Assembly: GCF_963583255.1 (NCBI RefSeq)
Contig: NC_084818.1
Coordinates: 12,836,222 to 12,900,221, forward strand
Source: Pyrus communis
Lineage: Eukaryota; Streptophyta; Magnoliopsida; Rosales; Rosaceae
Length of the DNA: 64,000 nucleotides
Direction: 5' to 3'
Shown piece after piece: positions 33,360 through 45,199 of this stretch. Under the pieces are notes generated by a model. That model was given only the letters and a program-made list of their open reading frames with translations. It did not search any database and had not been told where the DNA came from. Both the position numbers and the translations under genes were made by a program. Numbering within the stretch: the first letter of the stretch is position 1; the number at the start of each line of letters is the position of its first letter.

Positions 33360-35792
33360 TCAAGGGTAAAGTTCAATAAGAGATCTGAAACCGAACGTAC
33401 GAGTGATGTTATAATGAGTGAAACTAGCAGCCAAAAAGATCTTTTTCCATTCTGATTCGCTACGCTCTTTGCCAGTGAAGGCAGACATCATCAGCATATC
33501 AAACATCAGTTGGGTTTCAATTGATTTCTTATCCACCATCTTCTCCTTGTTATCGACATGTCCCACAACTATGTCTATGATGATAATCTTCTTATTCCCT
33601 TCATCGTTTTTGCTCAGAAGTATTGCTTCTCTACACTTCTTCAATATCTTCACACTTTCTTCATCGCTCCAATCATGCAGAATCCACTGAGATATAGATT
33701 ATTAATTAATTTCATACATTACCCAATTAGTCACAATATTTCCACAATTAATCTATAAATAAAATGAGGATATGTGCACACAACTACATCAACAATGTAT
33801 ATACTTGCTTGTCTGCACCTTTTACGTATCAATAATCCTATTTAAATACACTTGTTCATACTTTGTTTAATAGAGGTGGGAGATGTTTTTACTAACAAAA
33901 AGGTTATTAATTACGAAATTAACTAAGAAACAACAAATAATTGAGTGTTATATATTACGTACCTTGAGCAAAATTGCATTTGCTGGGGGTATTTCCACAA
34001 ACATGTCTCCCCCCACAAAACCCAAATTATGGGTGGTTCCTTGCAAGTCAGCCACCACATGTGGTTGGTCAAACACAATGCAGTTGATGCTGGGGAATGC
34101 ATTGGCAATGGCCTTGGCCATGGCTCCTGTTCCTCCTCCAACATCCACCAGGGATTTCAAGCCCTCAAAAACTCCTCCACACTCTTCCACCACCTCCCTT
34201 CCGAGAAGCTTGGAGTCAGCCTCCATTGCTTCATCAAACAAGTTACCGAACCTTGGTTCCTGAGCTGCCAGATCCCAAAAGGGCATTCCATTTTCCATTT
34301 CAAATGGTGTACATATAGTAGCTGGATCATCACCACCGTTCATCTGCAACCAAGCTCCCATCAACTGAAATGGGTTTGTCAGTACCTGATAGAGTAAAAC
34401 CTAGTTAGGATTCCTTGTTCCACACGTATTGTAACTAAATATAAATTAGTTTTTCTTGTTTTCCTAGTAATCCTAATATTCATTGTCATTAAATCTCAAG
34501 ACTTATGATGTATATATAAAGATACGGTCTCTAGCTTGTAGGTTTTCGGTTTTTTATCAAAGTTACTGACATTAATGTAATGGTGTGGTTCTATGTAGGT
34601 TATTACATTTTTAAATTAAAAATTGAAATTTGTACTTGGTTATATTAGTGAGATTTTAAATAAACCATAATTTGTGGGATTAAAAAGATCAAAAGAATAA
34701 ATTATACTCTCCAATAAATTGTATACATATAGACATGGGTAGATTCATTAAAAATACCAAAATTTTTTTGTACCAAAACATGAATACATTTTTCAAAACT
34801 ACACAAAAGCAAAAAAAAAAAAAAAAAAAAATGTTATGAGGCTTAGTAACATTATTAAATTTCTTACTTGACATGATACATTCTCAAATCAATGAAATAG
34901 AATGTACCCATATAAGCTTAAAAATGGATTAAAAAAAAGAAAGAATGAATTATATATATATAAAAGGGTACATTTTACATATAGCAAATTGTATATTTAA
35001 GAATTGGTACATTTAAGATTAGAGAAAAATTGAAAAAATTTTATGAATGGGTACATTTAAGATTAAAATTTTGAAAAAAAAAAAAAATCATTTTTTTATA
35101 TAAAAAAAAAAATTAAATGGGTATAAACTTATTCTAATTTTTTTTTTTTAATTTTGGAAATGTTTGAATTGAAAATTAATTAGGTAATAAGGGTGTGAGT
35201 ATTAAACCCTAATCAACTACTAATTTTTATTTTAAAATTTATATAACTAACATGTAAATTCATTAATGCTAGGAACTTCAATCAGAATCTGAAAACTAAT
35301 AAGGTTCCGGTCAATGAACATTCGTCCATAAGGACCAGCTACTAATTTGTCCTATAAATAATATATATCAAATTCAATATACAATACCGCATCGAGTATC
35401 ATGAGTATAAGTGGTGTGGTGTTTGATGGCCCGTCTTTGAGAAGAAGCCTAGAAGTTGGAGTTAGGCTATACAATACAACAGCTTCTTCTTCCTCCACAT
35501 CGTCACAATCATGATGAACATGATGATGTTGTGCAAAGAAATCGGAGTGGACGAGGATGCGCATCAGGCGTGAGATGAAATGAACTCTCGAAGGGTGGAC
35601 ATTCAGCGCAGTGATGAGATCGGAAAGAGAGATGGGTTGGCCGTGGTTGTGAATCACGTCTGGGATGCCTAGTTGAGCTGCACATTTGAGTGCCATGGAG
35701 TTTATGAACTGGAACATGTGGTTCCAAATCTGAGCTTGAGCACCAAGAAGCTCATGGCTAGTAGCACCCACTTCACCATCACTCAAACCCAT
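33360..35792 (-). CDS. Plant O-methyltransferase (gene B), three exons
   Basis: Exons on the minus strand: 35388-35792 (135 codons), 33963-34385 (141 codons) and 33360-33686 (108 codons plus TGA), giving about 384 residues with all junctions GT-AG and in phase. Exon 1 is the plant dimerisation/winged-helix part (SHELLGAQAQIWNHMFQFIN, LKCAAQLGIPDVIHNHG, RLLLKDG). Exon 2 carries the SAM-binding loop LVDVGGGTGAMAKAIA, then CIVFDQPHVV and GDMFVEIPPANAILLK. Exon 3 starts with the catalytic WILHDWSDEE histidine motif and ends FGFRSLIELYP. The class is the COMT-like small-molecule OMTs, closest in feel to isoflavone/resveratrol/biphenyl OMTs; the substrate is not determined. Unusual: exon 1 has a His/Asp/Glu-rich insertion (QHHHVHHDCDDVEEEEAV). 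Intron 1 is about 1.0 kb and AT-rich; intron 2 is 276 bp. Confidence 0.88.
34390..35385 (-). other. Intron 1 of gene B
   Basis: AT-rich, with runs of A and T and repeated GGGTACATTTAAGATTA-like phrases at 34965-35070. Gene C's intron 1 is only about 145 bp, so roughly 850 bp were gained here. No ends of a mobile element were identified. Confidence 0.55.
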
Positions 35793-35901
35793 GTGTGCGT
35801 GTGTGTATTTCTATGTAGTAAGTCTGTGGCTTCCAGATTATATATTTTGATTGATTATTCTCTTGCTATATTAGTTTTGAATACATGGGTATGTGGATCG
35901 G

Positions 35902-35914
35902 GATATATATAGCA
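35902..35914 (-). promoter_or_regulatory. TATA box of O-methyltransferase gene B
   Basis: On the minus strand GCTATATATATCC lies about 115 bases upstream of the ATG. Confidence 0.6.
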
Positions 35915-36273
35915 TTGCCCAGTGCCCACATACAAATATTGAAGTGAAAAATCATATTATACTCAACACTCTTTCACGCACACTTTAAGCATGTCAGTTT
36001 CCAATTATTCACACTTTGAGCGTGCCAAACATAAGCTATCTAAGATTTTATCAATCTAAATTGTAATGATTGCATACATCATTATGATTCAAGTAATATA
36101 TTATAGGGAAATTTTATGTGAATCCGTATAACATCTTTCTACGCAACTTACTCTCCAAATCATATTATTTTAAATTGAACTATCAATATGTCTTTAAATT
36201 CAAATTTATTACCTAAACTACCTTCACAACCTCCATTCAATATGTAAATTTATCTTTACACTCATTTAGAAAA

Positions 36274-36384
36274 GGCTTAAATGTCAAAATGGTCCATGTG
36301 TTATACCCATATGGCCAACGTGTTTTCAATTTGGCTAATTTAGTTGTCATGTTTGTCTAGGTTAGCCAATTAAGAACATTTTAT
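36274..36384. mobile_element. Left arm of a foldback/MITE element
   Basis: GGCTTAAATGTCAAAATGG...TTAGCCAATTAAGAACATTTT is mirrored by 43416-43534 (AAAATGTCCTTAATTGGCTAA...ATTTAAGCCC). About 7 kb of nested elements separate the two arms. Confidence 0.65.
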
Positions 36385-37267
36385 TCAATCTTTTTCAAAA
36401 AATTCATAAGAAACATTATATGAGATATAATTTGTCAGGCCTCGAACCCGAGGTTGGTGGGACCCCACGCCCGGTGCGCGAGTAAAAGTAAAAGTAAAAC
36501 TAAAAATGTAAAACAAAGGTTCTCTTACACAAGTAAATATTACAAAATCCATATAGAGTGTACAAAAATAAGGAAAACTCTTAAATCCCTTGTCTAACTC
36601 AATCTCAGCTCGTCTAGCACTTGTTTTGTCAAATAACTTATGTGTAAAATAAAAGGGTGAGGGGTGAGCAACAACCATCGTCGTTTAGTGAGTAGAATAT
36701 ATAATATGTCAATCAAGCGATGTCATTTTAGTCACTATAGAAAATACAATAATAGTATCAAACCATCATGCACGTAATGCCATATCACATCATCCATTTA
36801 CGTGTTCATTATATCCTTCATAAATAGTAACTCACCACGTGACTCCTATTGGCCATTCTGCCCTAATGTCCCCGTGTGCAATTTACATTTATCCCTTGAA
36901 TTAATGCAACACTAAAGTTCTCATGCTCTATGAACAATTCCAGATATCCACATATCACTATATTAATAATTCCGAAAGCATTTTCACAAATCCAACATGC
37001 TTGACTTGAAATAGATATATTTGAAAATAAGTATAATTTGCAACACATTACATAAGCCACTCACCTTGATATTCCTAGCTTTGACAAGATAACCCATCAA
37101 CAATCTCCACACACCAAACCCCTAATTTTATCGAATGTTCCTGGATGCTTGCTAACCAAATGGAGCAGCAACTCCTTGTTTTTGGGGCTCTCGGAGCTCT
37201 CTGTGCGTGCAGAGGACAGGAGAGAGTTTGAGGGAAAGAGATATGTAAAATAGAGAGATATGAATGG

Positions 37268-38496
37268 CTAGTTTGGTATTGTTGTGCTTTGAAAAAAAAA
37301 ACTGCTTCTGTTGTGCTATGAGATTAAACAGCTGTGAAATAAGGCAACAAAGTGTTTGGTAAACTTTTTTGTAAAAGTGTTTATGGAAAAAAAAAAAAAA
37401 AAAGCAATATTATAGTTTTTGGTAAACTTTGATGTAAAACAGCTGTAACTTTGAAATGACCAAAAAAGGTATAATACTAGATGTGCCATTAATTTAATTT
37501 TCTCCGTCTACATTGAGTAGTCTCTCCCACTACCCTACTACTGAACCAAACTTTCCAAAAACCAAAAACATCTCTCTAGAAGTCTCCTCCACAACCCCTA
37601 TTTTCTCAGTTTTATTTTTTTTGCTCCGACTTCTTCTTTTTTATTTTATGCTCCGTTCCTTAATTTCTCTCATTTGTCATCTGATTTGCAGTACATACAT
37701 GGTCTAGCTGCTCGAGGAGTTCATTATATACATAGGGCAAGGCCAACGCTCTAGGATGCTAGTTTCTTTCTTCTTCTTGGACTAATCATTTTTCTTTTTG
37801 AAACTGTATAGTGTGAATTTGATCATACGAAGCAGTTTCCTGTATTTAATTTTGGGTATTTGGAGTAATTGAGTTTTGGTGTCCGTCTGGGCAATCTGGG
37901 CTCTCCTAATTTGCAAAAATATAAAGATTAGTTGCCCGTAAGTTGTGCTATCTAGGAAATCTGGCCAAATTTGCGATGCCAAAACTGAATATGGTTCTCG
38001 TCGGAAAAGATGGTGGTATTTCTCGGCGCGATTTTATCGGCATGGGAGTGAGAGATGACGGACAAGAGATGGGAGGAATGACAGAGGTAGAAACAACGTC
38101 CTAGGGTATAGAATTCAAGGTCAATAACAGTGATTGTTGAAGCTGGGAATGAACAACGTTGTGGCAGGATTGACGAGGACGACCTCCCAATTGAAGTCAG
38201 CGACGTGTTCCAGTTGGTATTATGTGTAATTATTTAATTGTTTAAGGTCATTTTGGGTGTTTGAAAGTTTCATTAAAAGGCTCAACGCCTCTTGCAAATT
38301 AGGTTTATGCAGAAGTTGTGGAAGCAACAAAAGCCAGTTTTTCAAAGCTAGCTTTTGCTGCTTGAAACTTTTAGCTTTTTTTTCACCCTAAACTATGAAG
38401 AAAAAAAAAACTGAAGTTGAATGTTTACTAAACACAAAAAAGCTCCCAGCTTTTTTTGATAGCCACTTTTTTAAAAGCACCTCAGTACCAAACTAG
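37268..38496. mobile_element. Non-autonomous TIR DNA element inside the TRIM 3' LTR
   Basis: Ends CTAGTTTGGTATT and AGTACCAAACTAG are inverted repeats. The LTR text is interrupted exactly here when compared with the other LTR (GAGAG...CGAAGTGGGA). Flanks TATGAATGG and TACGAAGTGG look like a decayed 8-9 bp target duplication, as in hAT elements. Subterminal A/T-rich arms (GTGCTTTGAAAAAAA, CAAAAAAGCTCCCAGC) are typical. No transposase. Confidence 0.65.
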
Positions 38497-38771
38497 TACG
38501 AAGTGGGATGGCAGAAAATATAAAAAGAAAGGGGAGAGTTGAGTGGAAGTCAGTGGGAAGGGAGAGTAAGGAAGAATATTATATTGGTTGAGTGGATAGG
38601 TAGAGAGTGTGTGTGTGGTTCGACTAAAAATAGGGATAAGGGACGAGAGGTAGCATGTGAGAGAGAGGTGTGATGATGATGGGTAATAAAATAATGTAAT
38701 GGAATGATTGATTTGTTTAGTGGGGTATGCATTGGTTCTTAAAGTTGAAATGGATCCAGCTTTCATAATTT

Positions 38772-38775
38772 GAAA

Positions 38776-38808
<33 letters not shown>
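38772..38808. repeat. (AAT)n microsatellite
   Basis: About twelve AAT/TAA units within the TRIM 3' LTR. Confidence 0.95.
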
Positions 38809-38809
<1 letters not shown>

Positions 38810-40071
38810 TGTTCTCACAATCTATCCTCCTTAAGAAAAAAAATTCATCATCGAAATTTACTAAACCTTACTTCAAAAGTCTACACTTAAAAATTCTACG
38901 TCACCAGCTCAAAACATTTCAACCTACCTAACTAGCTTCACAGCAATTCCCAAGGGTATCTAATCTCTATTCTAATACCATTTTGTCATATGCCGACTTC
39001 GCCGTAACACGATATTGTCTGCTTTGGGCCATGCCTTCACGGATTTGATCCTGGGCAAGAGAACCTCATTACCCAAAAAGTGCCATGCTAGGAAGAGAGG
39101 GGCAAGTACATATAAGGCCAGAGACCAACCCTCACCCCGCCGATGTAGAATACTATAATCCACCCCCTTTAGGAAGACCGACGTCCTCGTCGACACATCC
39201 GAATGGATGGTGAGTCTGGCTCTGATACCAATATGTCACGTCCCGAACCCCTAGGTTGGTGGGACCCCATGTCTGGCGCACGAGTAAAAGTAAAACTAAA
39301 ACTAAAAACGTAAAACAAAGGTTCTCTTACATAAGTAAATATTACAAAATCCTTACAGAGTACAAAAATAAGGAAAACTCTTAAATCCCTTGTCTAACCC
39401 AATCTCAACTCATCTAGCACTTGTCTTGTCAAATAACTTATCTGTAAAATAAAAGGGTGAGGGGTGAGCAACAATCATCGTCGCTCAGTAAGTAGAATAT
39501 ATAATATGCCAATCAAGCGATGTCATTTTAGTCACTATAGAAAATACAATAATAGTATCAAATCATCATGCACATAATGCTATATCACATCATCCCTTTA
39601 CGTGTTCATTATATCCTTCATAAATAGTAACTCACTACATGACTCCTATTGGCCATTCTGCCATAATGTCCCCGTGTGATGGTTACATTTACTCCTCGAA
39701 TTAATGTAACATGAAAGTTCTCCTGCTCTATGAACAATTCTAGATATCCACATATCACTACATTAATAATTCCAAAAGCATTTTAACAAATCCAACATGC
39801 TTGACTTGAAATAGAGATATTTGAAAATAAGTATAATTTGCAACACATTACATAAAACACTCACCTTGATATTCCTAGCTTTGACAAGATAACCTATCTA
39901 ACAATCTCCGCACACCAAACCCCTAATTTTATCGGATGTTCCTGGATGCTTGCTAACCAAATGAAGCAGCAGCTCCTAGTTTTTGGGGCTCTCAGAGTTC
40001 TTTATGCGTGCAGAGGAAAGGAGAGAGTTTGAGGGAAAGATATATGTAAAATAGAGAGAGGCGAAGTGGGA

Positions 40072-41245
40072 TTAGACCTGGCATTCGTGTCGGGTATGAA
40101 GAGGGAGATAGCTGAGTATGTGAGTAGGTGTGCCGTTTGTCAGCAAGTTAAGGCAGAAAGGAAGAAGCCGTTTGGGTTGTTGCAACCGCTTCCCGTTCCA
40201 GAGTGGAAATGGGAAAATATTACTATGGATTTTGTGTACAAGCTTCCGCGTACACATAATGGTTTTGACGGCATTTGGGTGATTGTTGATCGGCTTACTA
40301 AGTCAGCACATTTCATTCCAGTGAGGGAGAAGTATTCTTTGGGCCGATTAGCTGAGTTGTTCATCTTGAAGATCGTGAAGTACCATGGTGTCCCTGTGAG
40401 TATTGTCTCGGATCGTGATCCAAGATTTACATCTAAGTTTTGGGTGGCGTTTCAGGAAGCTTTGGGTACGAGACTACTTTATAGTACAGCGTATCATCCT
40501 CAGACGGATGGACAGTCAGAAAGAACCATTCAGACTTTGGAGGATATGTTGCGAGCTTCGGTGTTACAGTTTGGTGATGCTTGGCACAAGTGGTTGGATT
40601 TAATGGAATTTGCCTACAACAACAACTTTCATTCAAGTATTGGCATGGCACCATTTGAGGCATTGTATGGCAGATCTTGTCGCACACCATTATGTTGGTT
40701 AGAGGTCGGAGAAAGAGTTTTGGTGGGCCCGGAGATTGTTGAGGAGACTACTCAAAATGTTCAAGTAATTAAGTTTATTCTGAAGGCAGCCCAGGATAAG
40801 CAGAAGAGTTTAGCAGATCGGCATGCTACTGACAGAGCGTATGAGGTTGGCGATTGGGTATTTCTGAAGCCTTCACCATGGAGAGGTGTTGTACGGTTTG
40901 GAAAGAAAGGTAAATTGAGTCCCAGGTATATCGGACCATACATGGTCACTGAGCGAGTTGGCGAGGTTGCTTACAGGTTGGAGTTGCCTCCGAAGTTGGC
41001 TAGAGTACATAACGTTTTTCACGTGTCCATGCTTCGACATTATGTTGCTGATCTGTCTCATGTGATACCTCCTCAACCCTTGGAAATCAATCCGGATTGG
41101 ACTTATGATGAGGAACCAGTGACGATTCTAGATTGGAAGGAAAGGTTCTGAGGAACAAGACAGTGAATTTGGTGAAAGTTTTGTGGATGAATCATTCCGT
41201 GGAGGAAGCTACGTGGGAAACTGAAGATCGGATGAGAGACTAGTA
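40072..41245 (+). pseudogene. Ty3/gypsy integrase with chromodomain-like tail, 5' truncated
   Basis: The frame is open from the junction with the TRIM LTR. Family sequence starts at GMKREIAEYVSRCAVCQQVK, the second half of the zinc-binding domain. The integrase core shows the three acidic residues in TMDFVY, SDRDPRF and TDGQSERTIQTLED. The C-terminal GPF-like part (FGKKGKLSPRYIGPY) and VHNVFHVSMLRHY follow. At 41149 the frame ends by a one-base shift; in the next frame the chromodomain-like tail (VKVLWMNHSVEEATWE) continues to a stop at about 41241. Chromodomain, long LTR and position fit a Tekay/Del-type chromovirus. Protease, RT and RNase H are missing. Confidence 0.85.
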
Positions 41246-41999
41246 TCCTCGATTGTTCTTTGATCACTAGGGGTTTGTTGTATGGTTGTTTTGAATTTCG
41301 GGACGAAATTCTTATAAGGTGGGTAGGTTGTGACAGCCCATCCCTGAATTTTTAAAACGTACGTGTGAAAGGACGATTTTGCCCCTAGTGTGGTTGTTTT
41401 GAGCTTAGTGTGGCTGGTTGTGGACCACAAACATTTCCACACACTCACCCTCACCATTTTCTGCCCTGCACCCCCTGTCCCGAGCCCTCTCTTTCCCATT
41501 TTCCCCTCCATTTGTACGAACATACCCCAAAACCCTTGTAATCTTCACAGATCCAAGAAACAAAGTACATATCCATGCTCATGAGGTCCGTAGAAGTTCA
41601 ACCATGCCCATTTCAGGTAAGGATACCTTCGTTTTCACGTCAAACTCGGGATACCCCGATTTTGTCACTGTTCATGCACACGTAAATTCTTATGTTTTTG
41701 GGAATTTCAAGCTTGTAGGAAGCTTGGTAAGGTCCTTAGGAGGCTCGGGGTGGTTCGTTTGAAGGTTTTGGACATCGGGATCGTGAGTTTCGAGGTTGGC
41801 CGGAGTTGGTGGTGTTTTCCCGGCGAGATTTCGTGGATTTTAGCACTTGAAATTGGTATGAACTTGTTCCTCTCGTTGTAAGCTTCAATTTGGTACCAAT
41901 TTTGTGAAATTTGGTTGTAAAACGAAGAAGATAGGACGATTTGAAGTTTTCCCGATTTTCCGGCGCCGACGACGGCGCCGGAGCCTCGCCGGAGAAGAC

Positions 42000-42110
42000 G
42001 ATGGAATATTCCGTCAGTTTGGACGGAATATTCCTAACGCCGTTGACGGAATCCGTTAAAGTTAACAGAATATTCCTGACGGCGTTAACTAACGCCGTCA
42101 GCATGCCAGG
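42000..42110. repeat. Palindromic GGAATATTCC cluster in the gypsy LTR
   Basis: Repeated CGGAATATTCC, CCGTCAGTTTGGACGG and GACGGCGTTAACTAACGCCGTC form nested perfect hairpins, and GGCGCCG palindromes flank them. Confidence 0.75.
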
Positions 42111-42589
42111 CACGTGCCTGCGCGTGGCCGGCGCATGGGGGCTCGTGCGACGGTGAAAATTTTTTCTGAAAATATGGGGATGTTCCTGAGGTTGAGTAGA
42201 TCACGTTGGTGTATTCATACACCCCATTTGAGCATTGTATGAGAAGTTATTTCTTAAGGTTGGTTATGTGCTTTAAAATTAACGTTTTTATAGTTGTTTT
42301 GCATATAGGTGATACCTATCCCGAGGACGAGCGTGGTCACTCGAGGCAAGGGGGTTACGACCCTTCCACATACCAGTGAGTGGGCTTTTGGTTTTCCGTA
42401 TATACCTATATACTTATACTTTTCCCAGAAAGTAAATTGAAACGTTTATTCGTTTATATGCCATGCTTATAGTTTGTCATTTGTGTTTATGCCAGGTGAG
42501 TATGATTTATGTTTATGTTCAGTAGTGTTTTGAGATTCTTAGAGAGCTCATAACCTGCACCCCCGATGTTAGTGCTCCCGCCTAAAGTT

Positions 42590-42885
42590 GGGCACAGTCC
42601 TTCACGTGATGTTCACCTCCCGCACCACACGCTCATCTTGGATCCAAGTTAGGTGCATAGTCCTGTCGTACAGACCACTTTAGGTGGTTCCGACTTGTAG
42701 GTGACCCGCGATTATTCGCCCAGCCTTCACGTGATCGTAGCACTTGAGCGTACCTATATTACACCCAGGCTTGTCGTACATACCACTTTAGGTGGTTCCG
42801 ACTCGTGTGCAGGTCTAGTTAATGAGATGGAGATTTGAGCTCTAGATTCAGCCGTATAGGTCACATTAGGTGACTCCGGCTGACA
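42590..42885 (+). repeat. Hairpin repeat in the gypsy LTR
   Basis: Three copies of a phrase like GTACAGACCACTTTAGGTGG + TTCCGACT (about 42669, 42775, 42853). Each has the stem CCAC-TTTA-GGTGG or its variant. Confidence 0.75.
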
Positions 42886-43415
42886 GATTGTATGGTATTG
42901 ATGTGTTGTTACCTGAGCACTTGCATTTTACTTCGGGGTTTTGGCATAGCACATTTTTCCGAGCATGATTTATATATGTATATTCTATTTTCTGGGAAGT
43001 ATACAGGTTTTACGGCGAGGGGTTAGAACTTGTTTATGAAATGGTTTTTGAAAAGCTTTGTTTTTGCCCACTCATAATTTTGTTTTGCGCCCCTCTAGGT
43101 TCTAGTTGGCTAGCACGTTTGGTGGTTTCCCTGAGGATTTCCCCGGCATATCTGACAGACTATCACCAGTGTAGGACCACCTTCGGGTGTGCTTTTGTTG
43201 TGTTGTTTTCTCCCGGACTGCATTAGGTCGTCGTGCTCTGAACTTTATTTTCACACTTACGCTTGCACGTGTTTGTTATTATTTCGTGTAAAGCTGGTTC
43301 TTTTTATTTATTCGTACTACTTTTATTATTATTTTATTAGCTTCCGCATTGTGCACATGGTTACGTCACTTCCACGTGACGGCCAGCATGCCCTGATCTC
43401 GATCGGGGTGTGTCA

Positions 43416-43534
43416 GAAAATGTCCTTAATTGGCTAACGGAGATAAACACAATGATCAAATTGGTCAAATTGAAAACACACAGACTTTATTAACCCAATG
43501 ACTAAAACACACAGATCATTTTAATATTTAAGCC
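43416..43534. mobile_element. Right arm of the foldback/MITE element
   Basis: Reverse complement, with divergence, of 36274-36384. The gypsy 3' LTR ends immediately to its left. Confidence 0.65.
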
Positions 43535-43625
43535 CTTGGAAAATAAAAACCCAAAATTAGTATTCATGAATATTTTGCAACTTCTAAACTTTTTTTTTTT
43601 TGTTTTTTTTTTTTGTTTTTTTGTG

Positions 43626-43730
43626 TACAAACAATGTTATCTACCTTAAGGGAGTGGGGGAGTGTGATCAGCCTCACAACGGGTTAGAAATAATATGGTT
43701 CAAATTTGCGTTTGATGAGAATCGGACCTA
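43626..43730 (-). mobile_element. SINE copy 2, minus orientation
   Basis: Reverse complement of the body of the 18117 SINE: read on the minus strand it has CCGATTCTCATC, GCAAATTTGAACCATATTA, GTGAGGCTGATCACACTC and the GATAACATTGTTTGT end. Confidence 0.65.
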
Positions 43731-43761
43731 AAATTAGAAATATATGAGGCAAATTTTAGCC

Positions 43762-43914
43762 ATAAGTAGTATTCCTCTTTACTTGTAAGTGAGAGGTTTT
43801 AGTTTCGATTCTCGCCAAAGGCAAATTTGAACCACATTAGTGCTAGCCCATTTTGAGGCTTAGCCCACTCACCATCCCCTTAGTGTAGATAATATCGTTT
43901 GTTAAAAAAAAAAA
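43762..43914 (+). mobile_element. SINE copy 3, plus orientation
   Basis: Body AGTAGTATTCCTCTTTACTT, B-box-like TTTCGATTCTCGCC, GAACCACATTAGTGCTAGCC and GATAATATCGTTTGTT with an A-rich tail. With copy 2 it forms an inverted pair separated by about 30 bases. Confidence 0.7.
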
Positions 43915-45199
43915 CATAAATATATCAAATGTAACGCTTTTAACAATACGTAGATATATTTGGAAAATAAAGTTTAAATATGCTAACATGTAAATATATT
44001 ATTATTAAAATAATGACGTAAATAAAAATCAAAGAACCTTGATCAATAACTAAAAAGGAATAATGTTTCAATTAATGAAATAGAAAAATGAGGAATGAAA
44101 ACTCAATTTCTCTTAAAAAAAATTAGATTTAGAATTCAAAACCCTCTCTAATGTAACCAAACGTATCAATTATTGGCTTGGGGAAAACATTTCAATTATT
44201 GTAGGGGCAACATGAATCATGTAGAATCAGATCATCCATCTTTCTTTGGTAATAAAAAATAGAATGCTTCGTGCAAAATAAAAAATATATCCTCTAAATA
44301 GAATGCAATTGTAGATAGTGCAGAGTAGGAATTTTATGTGCGACGGGGGCCATTGACAGGCCATATGATACAAAAGTAAATATAAGAAAATAATCAAATC
44401 TTTCAAATTTGACAATGTTTAGAAAAATACAAGACACAAAACAATTGTTTACTCAATCGTGTATCTAAAGGACGGATGAGGATCGTCTTGGATTTTCTTC
44501 GTGAGGATCTTAAGAATCTTCACATTTTAATTATTCATCATATATCGTGCTATCAGTTTTCGTTAGATAGTATTTATGTTTAATTTTAAATAAAAATTTC
44601 AAAATAATTTCTAACTATATGATTTACAATGAACAGTTAAAATGTGAAGATCTCTAAGATCTCCACAATTTATATCTAAGATCCAAATCCTTAATGGACA
44701 CTCATCATTCTTTCAAATGTCAGAAAGTCAATTATGATTGACTTTTGACATTTGATAGAATGTCAAAATGATTGATGAAGAGTTTTTAACATAATGATTA
44801 AAATGATTGGCGATAAACAATTTCAGAAATTACTTCTATTGATTTTAAATTTTATAGACCAAAATGCGAAATTATAACAATCTTAGTAACCATTTTAGCT
44901 AAATAAATAAATAAATAAAATGGCCATGGAATTTAACTTGATTTTCTGTGCGGCTGCATGCAGTCCTTCTTGGTGATTTTTGGGGGTCATATATACAGGT
45001 AAAAGAATGTCACCATTTCAACTAGAAAACCTAAGTTATTAATTTAAACTAAACTTGTTATAAGTTCAATTTGTAAGTCATTATTAGGTTTAATCTACTT
45101 TCTTGAGTTAGGTCTATTCATTGATTATTCAGCATTCACATCAGATTATTTTTTATTATCTTTTTATTAAATTGTGATAAATATCATCCTATATTTATA
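43915..45199. other. AT-rich region with one partial O-methyltransferase flank copy
   Basis: 44150-44335 matches the 31810-32100 repeat (ACCAAACGTATCAA, TTATTGGCTTGGGGAAAACA). The rest is AT-rich with no gene seen. Confidence 0.55.

Larger units (their letters stand above)
36433..40071 (-). mobile_element. TRIM-like LTR retrotransposon, minus orientation
   Basis: Right LTR 39234-40071 (5' LTR, cut off at its outer end) and left LTR 36433-38819 (3' LTR, interrupted by a DNA element) share long matching text, e.g. ACAAAGGTTCTCTTACA, AATCAAGCGATGTCATTTTA and ATTGGCCATTCTGCC. Next to the right LTR the minus strand reads TGGTATCAGAGCC (39230-39218), the initiator-Met tRNA primer-binding site. Next to the left LTR it reads CTTAAGGAGGATAGAT (38836-38821), a polypurine tract. 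The internal region between PBS and PPT is only about 0.4 kb with no gag or pol, so the element is non-autonomous. Confidence 0.75.
41329..43415 (+). mobile_element. 3' LTR of the gypsy element, 2.1 kb
   Basis: Starts TGTGACAGCCCATCCCTG after a purine-rich AAGGTGGGTAGGT, ends CGATCGGGGTGTGTCA. It contains a short ORF-poor promoter half and a repeat-rich second half. The 5' LTR is not in the window. Confidence 0.85.

Noticed and set aside
33360..35792. Specific naming of gene B as a resveratrol, isoflavone or biphenyl O-methyltransferase
   Set aside because: Substrate cannot be told from motifs alone in this family; only the class was called.
38772..38808. CRISPR-like regular repeat
   Set aside because: It is a simple AAT microsatellite; the minisatellites at 2280 and 29690 also lack unique spacers, and the genome is a plant's.
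41390..42156. ORFs of 60-125 codons in both strands
   Set aside because: They are within the gypsy 3' LTR, which does not code for protein.
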